Source: Acidobacteriota bacterium (lineage in GTDB: Bacteria > Acidobacteriota > Terriglobia > UBA7540). Taken from it: 17,193 nucleotides of DNA. Under the pieces are notes generated by a model. The model did no database searches, was not told the DNA's origin, and saw nothing but the letters and a program-made list of their open reading frames with translations. The stretch covers positions 1-17,193 of the forward strand of contig JAKASC010000020.1 in assembly GCA_021828245.1 (NCBI GenBank). Direction: 5' to 3'. The position numbers and the translations under genes were made by a program. The stretch's first letter is position 1. The number at the start of each line of letters is the position of its first letter. This document shows positions 1 to 6,193 of the stretch, piece after piece.

Positions 1-557
1 TGAGGAGCCTCGCCACGATGCTCGTCAAAGAACCGTTTGGCGCGCTCGGCCCAGCGGTTGGTGCGTTGGACGGCTCGGCGCAGGTTCTCTTCGCTTGCCG
101 GATATTCCACGCATTCATCAAGAGGCATCAGAATGTCGGGGCCGAGGGCAAGCTGAACCTCCACGGCCCGCTCTGGTGTTAAGTAATGCGAAGAGCCGTC
201 CAAGTGGGAGCGAAACCAAACGCCGTCTTCGGTCACGCGCGTGAGCCCTTTGAGGCTCATCACCTGAAAACCGCCGCTATCCGTCAGAATCGCATGGGGC
301 CAGGCCATGAACCGATGCAGGCCGCCGAGTTCACGAATCGCCTCGTGGCCGGGGCGAAGGTAAAGATGATAGGTGTTGGCTAAAACCATCTGCGCGCCGA
401 GCTGCTCGAGCTGATCCTGAGCGATTGCCTTGACGGTGGCCGCCGTCCCCACCGGCATAAACGCCGGCGTTTCCACCACCCCGTGGGCGGTTTGAAGCTT
501 CCCGACGCGGGCCGCAGAGGAATGGTCACGCGCCAGAATTTCGAATTGAATTCCCAT
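1..557 (-). CDS. tgt: tgt, queuine/preQ1 tRNA-ribosyltransferase, N-terminal part (cut by window edge)
   Basis: Tgt exchanges the guanine at the wobble position (34) of GUN-anticodon tRNAs for preQ1 or queuine, a step in queuosine synthesis in the cytoplasm. The visible 185 residues match the N-terminal half of the family (usually about 375 residues). They include TPAFMPVGT (residues 30-38), LANTYHLYLRPG (59-70), the TDSGGFQVMS segment with the catalytic-site Asp93, and LGPDILMPLDEC (138-149) with substrate-binding Asp147. The nucleophilic Asp and the zinc-binding cysteines of the family lie in the missing C-terminal part. The ATG at 555-557 is chosen because the family N-terminus starts exactly there, and no ATG, GTG or TTG lies between it and the upstream in-frame stop. 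Shine-Dalgarno pairing is weak (GAG about 5 bases upstream). The leader holds a stem-loop, listed separately. Confidence 0.96.
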   Translation of the reverse strand, partial: MGIQFEILARDHSSAARVGKLQTAHGVVETPAFMPVGTAATVKAIAQDQLEQLGAQMVLANTYHLYLRPGHEAIRELGGLHRFMAWPHAILTDSGGFQVMSLKGLTRVTEDGVWFRSHLDGSSHYLTPERAVEVQLALGPDILMPLDECVEYPASEENLRRAVQRTNRWAERAKRFFDEHRGEAP

Positions 558-573
558 GACACTCGACCAAGAC

Positions 574-606
574 CCGCCTGAAATTTTCTCCCTTTTTTTT
601 AGGCGG
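574..606 (-). promoter_or_regulatory. Stem-loop in the tgt leader with an A/G-rich loop
   Basis: Seen directly: CCGCCTGAAA (574-583) faces TTTTAGGCGG (597-606), a 10-bp stem with one G-T wobble. Read on the tgt strand, the loop is purine-rich and carries AAAAGGGAG, the best ribosome-binding-like sequence in the leader. The stem ends 16 bases before the tgt ATG. Just upstream in transcription order is a second small hairpin, plus-strand positions 605-620 (6-bp stem, 4-base loop), which overlaps the first by two bases. Its role is not known. It could shape tgt translation or be incidental. It does not match the preQ1-I riboswitch layout, because the loop is too short and the pseudoknot C-tract is missing. 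Confidence 0.35.
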
Positions 607-959
607 CAAACTCATTCGCCTCGAGCGCGGCTTGACGCCACGCTGCGAGCCTGCCTTGCCTTTACGCCGATCGGGCCGAGATGTATCCGCCTCTGGAGCC
701 GCGCGGTTCCGGGGTCAAGCAAAAACATCTGCATCGCTCGAAGCCGGCAACCATCCGCTCACCCAAAGGCGTTCTGAATTAAGGCAGGCAACGACCCAAA
801 GTCACTGAAGCTCAAATCAAATCGAAACGTGGAGGTCTCGTCAAGAAAATTCATGCCGGCCTGCGCGGTGGATTGAGCTGAGCCAAACCCTCGCTGAGAC
901 GAACCGTTCATCGTAACGCCAGATAACCCGACGAAGCGAGGCCCCGGCGGCGGGCGGTG

Positions 960-988
960 TTGCGGGCTCCGAAAGGCGCGCATAAAAT
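960..988 (+). promoter_or_regulatory. Candidate sigma-70-type promoter of the helical-repeat gene
   Basis: TTGCGG (960-965) and TAAAAT (983-988) are separated by 17 bases. The -10 box matches TATAAT at five of six positions and the -35 box at three. A start near 995 would give a leader of roughly 95 bases containing the inverted repeat at 1017-1050. This is inference from sequence only. Confidence 0.4.
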
Positions 989-1016
989 CATGTTTTCGAG
1001 GGCCTGCGGCGCGTGC

Positions 1017-1050
1017 CGATTCATGGGGCCAGGCTGAAAGGCATGAATCG
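1017..1050. repeat. Perfect 9-bp inverted repeat in the leader of the helical-repeat gene
   Basis: CGATTCATG (1017-1025) and CATGAATCG (1042-1050) are exact reverse complements separated by 16 bases. It can form an RNA stem-loop in the leader, or be a two-half-site DNA operator about 30 bases downstream of the candidate -10 box. It overlaps the alternative ATG at 1043, which would become occluded. That is a further reason to prefer the ATG at 1091. Confidence 0.45.
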
Positions 1051-1090
1051 CGCCTCGCCGCTTGGGGAGGCCGTTAGGGGCGAGCCCAAA

Positions 1091-1933
1091 ATGGACCTGT
1101 CTCAAAAGGCAACCGTCAGCCTAGCAGAACGCGCGCAAAGCGCCGCCGTGGCACCCTACCCGCAACTGGCGCCTTACTTCAAGGAAACCGCGCCGGCCGT
1201 CCTTATTGCTCTGGCACGGAATCCTCACCTAAAAGAGCGTGACCTGCTCCGGTTATTGGAGCGCAAGGACCTGCCCGCCAAAGCCGTGGAAGCCCTTGCC
1301 GCCCACCCGATAACCGAGGAAAGCTATGCGGTGCGGCTAGCGCTGGCTCGGCATCCACGCGCGCCGCGCTCGGTCTCGCTGCCAACGCTCAAGCAACTCT
1401 ATCTTTTCGATTTGGTAGGCGTCGCGCTTGCACCGACGGTGCCGGCAGACGTGAAGCGCGCCGCCGAAGAAATGGTCTTAAAAAGAATGGAGGGGCTTCC
1501 ACGAGGCGAAAAAATCACTTTGGCGCGTCGCGGCCCGGGGCGAGTGGCCGCAGCCCTCGCCCTAACCACCGACCGCACGCTGATTGCCGCCGCGCTCGAT
1601 AATCCTTACCTTACAGAGGCGCAACTCATTAAAGTTCTTAGCCTCCAGCAAATCCCGTCAACGACCGTTGAAGCTCTGGCCCAGCATCGCAAATGGTCGC
1701 TACGCTACAACCTTCGGCTGGCGATGGTGCGTCATCCGTTGACGCCCTTTCATGCGGTATTGACCTGGCTCCCCAATCTTGCCGTGAGTGATCTGCGACA
1801 AATCTCTCAGGATCCCACCATGCCGGAGCCGGTGCGACGGTATATTCAAGCCCACTGCCAAGCAAGAACCGAACCGCCGGTCGCCGGCTCGGTTCGGTTG
1901 CGTGGGCCAGACTCGTCCAGCCACCTTCATTAG
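1091..1933 (+). CDS. Helical-repeat (HEAT/LRV-like) protein with an internal duplication
   Basis: A 280-residue, probably cytoplasmic, all-helical protein with no signal peptide or membrane segment. The fold looks like HEAT or leucine-rich-repeat-variant arrays: short Ala/Leu-rich helices broken by NP and HP turns (ARNP at 42-45, ARHP at 86-89, LDNP at 169-172, VRHP at 213-216). Residues about 40-128 and 167-255 align without gaps at an offset of 127 and share EALA-H, VRLA/LRLA and PT-P--V-R signatures. An extended stretch, 141-166, looks like half of a further repeat. No catalytic motif is visible, so a scaffold or protein-binding role is the natural guess. ATG 1091 is preferred over GTG 1013 and ATG 1043 because the upstream 26 residues look non-coding and overlap an inverted repeat. 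The last 25 residues fall outside the repeat and contain a strong hairpin. glmM follows 57 bases downstream with its own promoter. Confidence 0.8.
   Translation: MDLSQKATVSLAERAQSAAVAPYPQLAPYFKETAPAVLIALARNPHLKERDLLRLLERKDLPAKAVEALAAHPITEESYAVRLALARHPRAPRSVSLPTLKQLYLFDLVGVALAPTVPADVKRAAEEMVLKRMEGLPRGEKITLARRGPGRVAAALALTTDRTLIAAALDNPYLTEAQLIKVLSLQQIPSTTVEALAQHRKWSLRYNLRLAMVRHPLTPFHAVLTWLPNLAVSDLRQISQDPTMPEPVRRYIQAHCQARTEPPVAGSVRLRGPDSSSHLH
1867..1899 (+). repeat. Strong near-perfect hairpin inside the 3' end of the helical-repeat gene
   Basis: Seen directly: AACCGAACC (1867-1875) pairs with GGTTCGGTT (1891-1899), and GCCGG (1876-1880) pairs with CCGGC (1884-1888). That makes 14 base pairs with a three-base loop (TCG) and a two-base bulge. 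It lies in codons for the unconserved tail after the last repeat helix, 32 bases before the end of the stop codon. No T-tract follows, so it is not a classical intrinsic terminator. It may protect the mRNA 3' end, slow transcription before the glmM promoter, or be a small inserted palindromic element. Confidence 0.5.
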
Positions 1934-1973
1934 TCGCCTTCGCCCCGAGGCTGCTCGCGCGCCTCTGGTTCCC

Positions 1974-1982
1974 TGCTAAAAT
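1974..1982 (+). promoter_or_regulatory. Extended -10 promoter of glmM (TGCTAAAAT)
   Basis: TGC at 1974-1976 directly precedes TAAAAT (1977-1982), which fits an extended -10 element. No -35 match is seen at 16-18 bases spacing, as is common for extended -10 promoters. A usual start 6-8 bases beyond the -10 box falls at 1988-1990, immediately before the GTG start codon at 1991. The glmM mRNA would then be leaderless or nearly so. Confidence 0.55.
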
Positions 1983-1990
1983 AGCTCGAC

Positions 1991-3397
1991 GTGACGGAGA
2001 AGCCGCAACTTTTCGGAACGGATGGCATTCGCGGACGAGCGGGTGAATATCCGCTCGACCGGCGGACGCTCTTTCATTTGGGAGCGGCCATTGCCAACGT
2101 CCTGGCACGGCATCGAACGGGCAAGCCACCGCATTTACTGCTTGGCCGCGACACGCGCGAGTCAAGCCCTTGGATTGCGGGAACGGTGGCAGCGGGTCTC
2201 GAGTCGGCGGGAGCCTGCGTCATCAACGCTGGCATCCTGACCACCCCCGCGGTCGCCTTTCTCGTCCGCGAGCACGGATGGGATGCCGGCGTGGTGGTTT
2301 CTGCTTCGCATAATCCATACACCGACAATGGCGTCAAGGTTCTCGCCTCGAGTGGCATCAAGCTGAGCGAGGATTGGGAGATTGAAATTGAAGAGGAATT
2401 GACGCGAGCCCGGCAACTTTCCGTTTCGACCGCTGAGCCGGACGGCGATTGCGACCACCATCCTGCCTCAAGACTTGCTGAAGAACTTAAAGGAGAATAC
2501 CTTCGGTGGCTGGTGCGCCTGGCGCCGGGGACGGCGGCCCTGCGGCGATTGCGATGCGTGGTGGATTGCGCCAACGGCGCTGCCTCCGAATTGGCGCCGA
2601 AACTGCTGGAGCAGTTGGGCATCGAGGCGCATATCTTGCACGCTTCACCCGACGGTCGAAATATCAATCAAGCGTGCGGCTCGGTTCACCCGGAGGAGAT
2701 GGCTCGACGGACGGCAAGGGAGGGAGCTGATTTGGGCGTGGCTTTCGACGGAGACGCCGACCGCGCGATTTTCGCCGCGCGCAACGGCCAGGTGCTCAAC
2801 GGGGACATTGTGCTCTACGTCTCGGCGCTCGAGCGGAAGCGGCGTGATGCGTTGCCCCATAACCTTGTTGTGGGAACCTTGATGACCAATTTCGCCGTGG
2901 AGTTGGCGTTGGCCCAACACGGCATCGCGTTGAGACGAGCCGCCGTGGGAGATAAATACGTCCTGGAGGAAATGCTTCGGAGCGGAGCCGAAGTAGGCGG
3001 CGAAGCCTCCGGCCACATCATCTTTGCCAGCGTCGCTCGCGGAGGCGACGGTTTCGTCACCTTCCTGGAGGTTCTCCGCTTAGTCGTGGAGAGTGGCAAG
3101 CGGCTCGAACAGCTTGCCGCCGGCTTGCATTTATTTCCTCAAATCATCCGCAACGTTCGCGTGGCGGAAAAGCCGCCCCTGGAATCCTTGGAAGAACTCC
3201 AGCGGGCTATCGAAGACTGTCGCCGGCAGATTGGCGCGCGAGGCCGCGTGGTGGTACGCTACTCGGGTACGGAACCGCTCGCCCGCGTGATGGTGGAAGC
3301 GGAAGATGCGACGTTAGTCGAGCATCATGCCCGGCGCATCGCGCAGGCGATCGAAGCCTCGCTTGGTGTCCAACGCATTGGACGCGAGCGGAACTGA
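1991..3397 (+). CDS. glmM: glmM, phosphoglucosamine mutase
   Basis: GlmM isomerises glucosamine-6-phosphate to glucosamine-1-phosphate on the way to UDP-GlcNAc, the cytoplasmic precursor of peptidoglycan and lipopolysaccharide. All four signatures of the alpha-D-phosphohexomutase family are present. These are the active-site serine loop SASHNP (residues 104-109, phosphoserine Ser106), the metal loop DGDADR (253-258 with Asp253, 255 and 257), the sugar-binding GEASGH (about 337-342), and the phosphate-binding RYSGTEP (423-429). The N-terminal FGTDGIRG is typical of GlmM rather than other mutases. Length is 468 residues, slightly above the usual 445-450. GTG 1991 is the start: FGTDGIRG begins at residue 8, and there is no good Shine-Dalgarno, in line with a leaderless message from the extended -10 element just upstream. 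Ser106 is normally phosphorylated for activity. Confidence 0.97.
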   Translation: MTEKPQLFGTDGIRGRAGEYPLDRRTLFHLGAAIANVLARHRTGKPPHLLLGRDTRESSPWIAGTVAAGLESAGACVINAGILTTPAVAFLVREHGWDAGVVVSASHNPYTDNGVKVLASSGIKLSEDWEIEIEEELTRARQLSVSTAEPDGDCDHHPASRLAEELKGEYLRWLVRLAPGTAALRRLRCVVDCANGAASELAPKLLEQLGIEAHILHASPDGRNINQACGSVHPEEMARRTAREGADLGVAFDGDADRAIFAARNGQVLNGDIVLYVSALERKRRDALPHNLVVGTLMTNFAVELALAQHGIALRRAAVGDKYVLEEMLRSGAEVGGEASGHIIFASVARGGDGFVTFLEVLRLVVESGKRLEQLAAGLHLFPQIIRNVRVAEKPPLESLEELQRAIEDCRRQIGARGRVVVRYSGTEPLARVMVEAEDATLVEHHARRIAQAIEASLGVQRIGRERN

Positions 3398-3479
3398 GGG
3401 CGACCCAAGGGAATTTTAGACGGTCAGGGCGGCGCACTCGATTCGTCCTCGGCAACCGTAGTAAAGGAAGGTGCGAACC

Positions 3480-4151
3480 ATGCCTCGACATTGCGCAAAG
3501 TTCGTTGCTTTTACAACCCTCCTCATGCTGCCTGTCTGCTCTCCGGCCCAACCCACGCCGAAAGACATCGTTGTTCCCGCGGGAACCCGGATCCCACTGG
3601 AACTCGAAAGCGCGATTAACTCTAGAACCGCCTACGTGGGGCAATCCGTTTACTGTCGGACCATTTTCCCGATTGTCGTAGCCAACCGCATTGTGATCCC
3701 CGTGGGCAGCTATGTGAGGGGTTCCATTACCCAGGTGAAACGCCCGGGCCGAATTCGCGGCAAGGCGCAGCTCGGACTTCGCTTCAACTGGCTCACTTTG
3801 CCGACCGGTATGACCAAGCGGCTGCGGGCGACGCTGTCCGGTTTTTCAGGAACCGGCAAGGAAGGCTTTAACCCTCAAGAAGCGAAGATTAAGGGCGCAA
3901 GCTCCAAAGGCAAAGACGCAGGTCGCGTAGCGCGCACGACCGTCACGGGAGCGGAAATCGGCACCCTGGCCGGGATTGGAGCCCACCATTCGCTGGAAGG
4001 GCTGGGGATTGGAAGCCTTGCCGGCGCCGGCGCCGGAGCGATTTGGGTGATGGCAACACGCGGTCGAGAAATCGTGCTGCCGCGCGGCACCGACCTTGAA
4101 TTGCGCCTCAACGCGCCGCTTGATTTGAACGCGGCGGAGCTTTCCCATTGA
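3480..4151 (+). CDS. Secreted VirB10/TrbI-like protein with a glycine-zipper segment
   Basis: 223 residues. An N-terminal signal peptide (hydrophobic 8-20, probable cleavage after SPA at 21-23) sends it to the periplasm or outer membrane. The LPVC sequence does not fit a lipobox. Residues 31-120 resemble the beta-rich C-terminal region of VirB10/TrbI-type proteins: VPAGTRIPLEL, then INSR, then IPVGSYVRGSI, then a hydrophobic paired-strand region. Residues 157-190 are Gly/Ala-rich with GxxxG spacing (GTLAGIG, then GSLAGAGAGA), followed by a second LPRGTDLELRL strand. No type IV secretion gene lies nearby, so a conjugation role is unlikely. The exact job is unknown, with an envelope-associated structural role my best inference. 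The start is ATG 3480, preceded by AGGAAG (3465-3470) at 9 bases spacing. The in-frame GTG at 3471 lies directly against that site. The gene sits 82 bases after glmM. Confidence 0.72.
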   Translation: MPRHCAKFVAFTTLLMLPVCSPAQPTPKDIVVPAGTRIPLELESAINSRTAYVGQSVYCRTIFPIVVANRIVIPVGSYVRGSITQVKRPGRIRGKAQLGLRFNWLTLPTGMTKRLRATLSGFSGTGKEGFNPQEAKIKGASSKGKDAGRVARTTVTGAEIGTLAGIGAHHSLEGLGIGSLAGAGAGAIWVMATRGREIVLPRGTDLELRLNAPLDLNAAELSH

Positions 4152-4298
4152 GCCCCCAAGCGTGACGCTCGAAAGGCGAGGAGCGGCTGCACGTAGCTGG
4201 ACACTGGCCGATCCGCAGGCGGAAACGGCAAGCTCTGGAAGTTCCTCCAAGGCAAAACGCCTCGCCCCGCGCTGGGAAACGAAGCCTCGACCGGCAAT

Positions 4299-5450
4299 CT
4301 AACCTATATTTTGTGTTCTGAGCGGCGGCTCCGCCCTCTGGAATATGACGTCAAAGTTGAGTCGCCCAATCACCTGCCCCTGGGGTGTTTCGACGTCCAC
4401 TCGCCACGGGCCGGGCGTAAGTGCCGAGACGATCGAAAACGTTCGGTATCCTCCGTCACTACCTCCCACCACGGAAAGTGGAATGCGAGCGCGCGTGACC
4501 CATCTACCTTTGGCTGGGTCGTAATATTGCCACTCATGAATGATTTTTGTGTTCAACGCGGTGGGAGAAAAGACGGCGGTATAAACTGCAAGAGAGTCCC
4601 CGGGAACCATGTGGACGGTTTGGCGAAAGGCGAAAAAGCGCTTGAGAAAATCTACGGAAGCAAGCCCGGTGCTCCTGCGGTATTCACGGGTGATGGTATA
4701 TTCGCCCGGCCCTCTCACCACCAAGCTGTGGCAGACGGCGGCGTCCTTGAGCGAAAGAGGCAACGGCGGAATGAGGTTGAGGAAATAAAGGCCGTTCACC
4801 ACCGTCAGAATGCCGGCCAGCGAACCGAAGACGGCCCAGCGAGCATGGCCTCGGAACCCCTGACGAGAAAACGCGGCCAGGATGAGAAGAATGAATCCAA
4901 TCGCCGCCACGCTCACGACGCCACTGAGGAGGAAGATTCGGGTGCCGAGATGGTGCAGCAGCATCGGCATCAAATAAATGGCAAAGCAATAGATGGTCAG
5001 GAACAGGAGCGCCATCTGGAAAGATAAGCGCGTAATGCGACGCTTTAAGAATTGATTGGCGACGAAGGCAAGCGCAAGGATCAGCAGAAAAGGCCAACTG
5101 GTGGCGAATGTGCCGCTGCGGAAATAGAGCACCAAATAGACGGAGAGCAAGCCTCCAAAAAAGAACTGCAAGACATTCACGAGCCAGAACTGGAGTGGGG
5201 AGGGATTCGATTTCGGAGCCGGGCCATCTTCGGCAAGTTGGTCGCCGAGCAGGTTAATCCACACGATGCTGACCGTCACGATGCCGAGGTGAAGGGCAAC
5301 CCAAAAATTGTCCCAAAAACGGTCCACTCGGTGGAGCGTGAGGGCATCAAATACAAAACCGCCGATGAGCGAGAGAGAAGAAATCGGTCGCTCCAAACGC
5401 AAGTACCAGGTTTGCGCGAGCTGCTTGACCGGCGTGCGGCGTTGCGGCAT
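4299..5450 (-). CDS. Six-helix membrane protein with C-terminal DUF2914 domain
   Basis: 383 residues. About six hydrophobic segments (roughly 50-68, 90-110, 118-135, 143-163, 170-194, 205-227) form an inner-membrane part. A soluble C-terminal domain follows (about 283-368), with the DUF2914 pattern: IIHEWQYYD, then a short strand pair, YRTFS, and GPWRVDVETPQGQVIG near the end. That layout (membrane block plus DUF2914) recurs in bacteria but has no assigned function to my knowledge. The domain resembles small beta-sandwich modules outside the membrane. ATG 5450 is chosen because the hydrophilic PQRRTPVKQ start leads naturally into the first membrane segment and GGGGAG lies about 9 bases upstream. 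The frame stays open for 64 further codons to 5642 but that extension looks non-coding. It converges with the VirB10-like gene across 147 bases in which I see no terminator. Confidence 0.82.
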   Translation of the reverse strand: MPQRRTPVKQLAQTWYLRLERPISSLSLIGGFVFDALTLHRVDRFWDNFWVALHLGIVTVSIVWINLLGDQLAEDGPAPKSNPSPLQFWLVNVLQFFFGGLLSVYLVLYFRSGTFATSWPFLLILALAFVANQFLKRRITRLSFQMALLFLTIYCFAIYLMPMLLHHLGTRIFLLSGVVSVAAIGFILLILAAFSRQGFRGHARWAVFGSLAGILTVVNGLYFLNLIPPLPLSLKDAAVCHSLVVRGPGEYTITREYRRSTGLASVDFLKRFFAFRQTVHMVPGDSLAVYTAVFSPTALNTKIIHEWQYYDPAKGRWVTRARIPLSVVGGSDGGYRTFSIVSALTPGPWRVDVETPQGQVIGRLNFDVIFQRAEPPLRTQNIG

Positions 5451-5777
5451 GACGGAGCGAACTCCCCAACGTCCAGTGTAAAAGAAGACGGAGCATGAGG
5501 GAATGCCGCGCGCCGTAGTTGATTCAAACCGGGAAGTGCCGCCGGGGCCCGGCTGACGTTCGTCTGCCCCTCGGCGGGTAGGACGTCGCCTCGCGGTCTG
5601 GTCAGCCAAACCAGCGGCGCCTGGAGGTTGAGTCAACGCCACCCGGTGATGGGATTCGCAGGAAAAACAAGGAAACGGAGGGTTCGGCTCAGCCTCCTCG
5701 AGGGCATTTTCGCCTATCAGGAACAGCTATGCTATTATCTCCCTTGCTACGGAGCGCCTTGGGCTTTGGGGTAAACC
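5451..5777. other. Divergent intergenic region between the DUF2914 and PilZ-like genes
   Basis: About 327 bases. It carries the extended -10 promoter for the rightward PilZ-like gene at 5730-5738. The leftward gene must also be transcribed from here, but its promoter is not clear; TACACT on the minus strand near 5476-5481 is the best weak candidate. No small gene, tRNA or mobile-element end is seen. Confidence 0.5.
5730..5738 (+). promoter_or_regulatory. Extended -10 promoter of the PilZ-CBS pair (TGCTATTAT)
   Basis: TGC (5730-5732) abuts TATTAT (5733-5738), five of six matches to the -10 consensus. Upstream, TTCGCC at 18 bases spacing is at best a weak -35. A start near 5745 gives a leader of about 33 bases to the first possible start codon. 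Confidence 0.5.
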
Positions 5778-6155
5778 GTGTCAAGCTTGATGGGTATGAC
5801 AGACCAATCTCAGCCCCAGCCGCCGTTGCGGCGGCGCAGCGGTCGGATTCTGCTCCGCCTGCCGTTGCTGGTAGGCTCGGCCGACCCGAACCTGGCCGTC
5901 AGTTGGGAAAACGTGGAGACCATTATCGTGAGTCTTCACGGAGGAATGATTCGCACCCATCAGCCCTTCGGGGTAGGGGCCATCTTGGAGATTCGAATGC
6001 GCAACCCGGAGCGCGTCGCTCACGCGCGAGTGGTTTGGACCTCCACCGAACAGACGCCGCAGGGCATTGAACTCGGGTTCGAAATTATTGACGAGGAGGA
6101 TTTCTGGGAAATCAAGTTCCCTCCGGATTCGTCCCCTGCGGCTCGCGGAGGCTAG
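5778..6155 (+). CDS. PilZ-like domain protein with a degenerate c-di-GMP motif
   Basis: A small soluble protein, up to 125 residues, that is almost all one PilZ-like beta barrel (about 17-115). The N-terminal arginine cluster RRRSGR (18-23) supplies the RxxxR half of the cyclic-di-GMP site. The second half, normally D/N-x-S-x-x-G, reads I-V-S-L-H-G (50-55), so the serine and glycine remain but the acidic or amide residue is replaced by isoleucine. The core VVW and ELGFEIIDEEDFW segments fit the family. Cyclic-di-GMP binding is therefore uncertain; it may act as a protein-interaction PilZ. Start: GTG 5778 has GGGG about 6 bases upstream, while ATG 5790 or 5796 would trim 4-6 residues without touching the domain. 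The CBS gene follows after 38 bases, probably in the same transcript. Confidence 0.75.
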   Translation: MSSLMGMTDQSQPQPPLRRRSGRILLRLPLLVGSADPNLAVSWENVETIIVSLHGGMIRTHQPFGVGAILEIRMRNPERVAHARVVWTSTEQTPQGIELGFEIIDEEDFWEIKFPPDSSPAARGG

Positions 6156-6193
6156 GTGTTCCGCCGAGCGCATCGCCAAGGCAGGAGGTGTGG

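Larger units (their letters stand above)
558..1090. other. Gene-poor stretch between tgt and the helical-repeat gene
   Basis: About 530 bases separate the divergent start codons. Short open frames exist on both strands but lack third-position bias, convincing ribosome-binding sites and family resemblance. What I can support here is the tgt leader hairpin (574-620), a promoter-like pair at 960-988 for the rightward gene, and a perfect 9-bp inverted repeat at 1017-1050. I see no tRNA-like cloverleaf or mobile-element end. Confidence 0.6.

Noticed and set aside
593..600. T8 run as an intrinsic terminator on the plus strand
   Set aside because: No plus-strand gene ends here, and the T-run lies within the loop and stem of the hairpin instead of after it.
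574..620. preQ1 riboswitch in front of tgt
   Set aside because: The small hairpin loop (4 bases) is too short and lacks the C-rich loop and A-rich pseudoknot tail arrangement of preQ1-I; no preQ1-II or III layout is visible either. It is kept only as an unclassified leader structure.
759..983. 74-codon minus-strand open frame in the tgt upstream region, with a fairly protein-like C-terminal half
   Set aside because: No third-position GC bias (a little over half G or C), no convincing ribosome-binding site at either ATG, and no recognisable family. Its 5' part overlaps the rightward promoter candidate.
2074..2667. 197-codon minus-strand open frame inside glmM
   Set aside because: glmM has all its catalytic motifs in the plus-strand frame. 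This is a shadow.
3536..3545. Lipobox in the VirB10-like protein (LPVC)
   Set aside because: Proline at -2 and valine at -1 do not fit the lipobox consensus; a signal peptidase I site after SPA is more likely.
4311..5027. 238-codon plus-strand open frame opposite the DUF2914 gene
   Set aside because: The opposite strand encodes membrane helices and the DUF2914 signature. This frame is charged, low-complexity shadow sequence.
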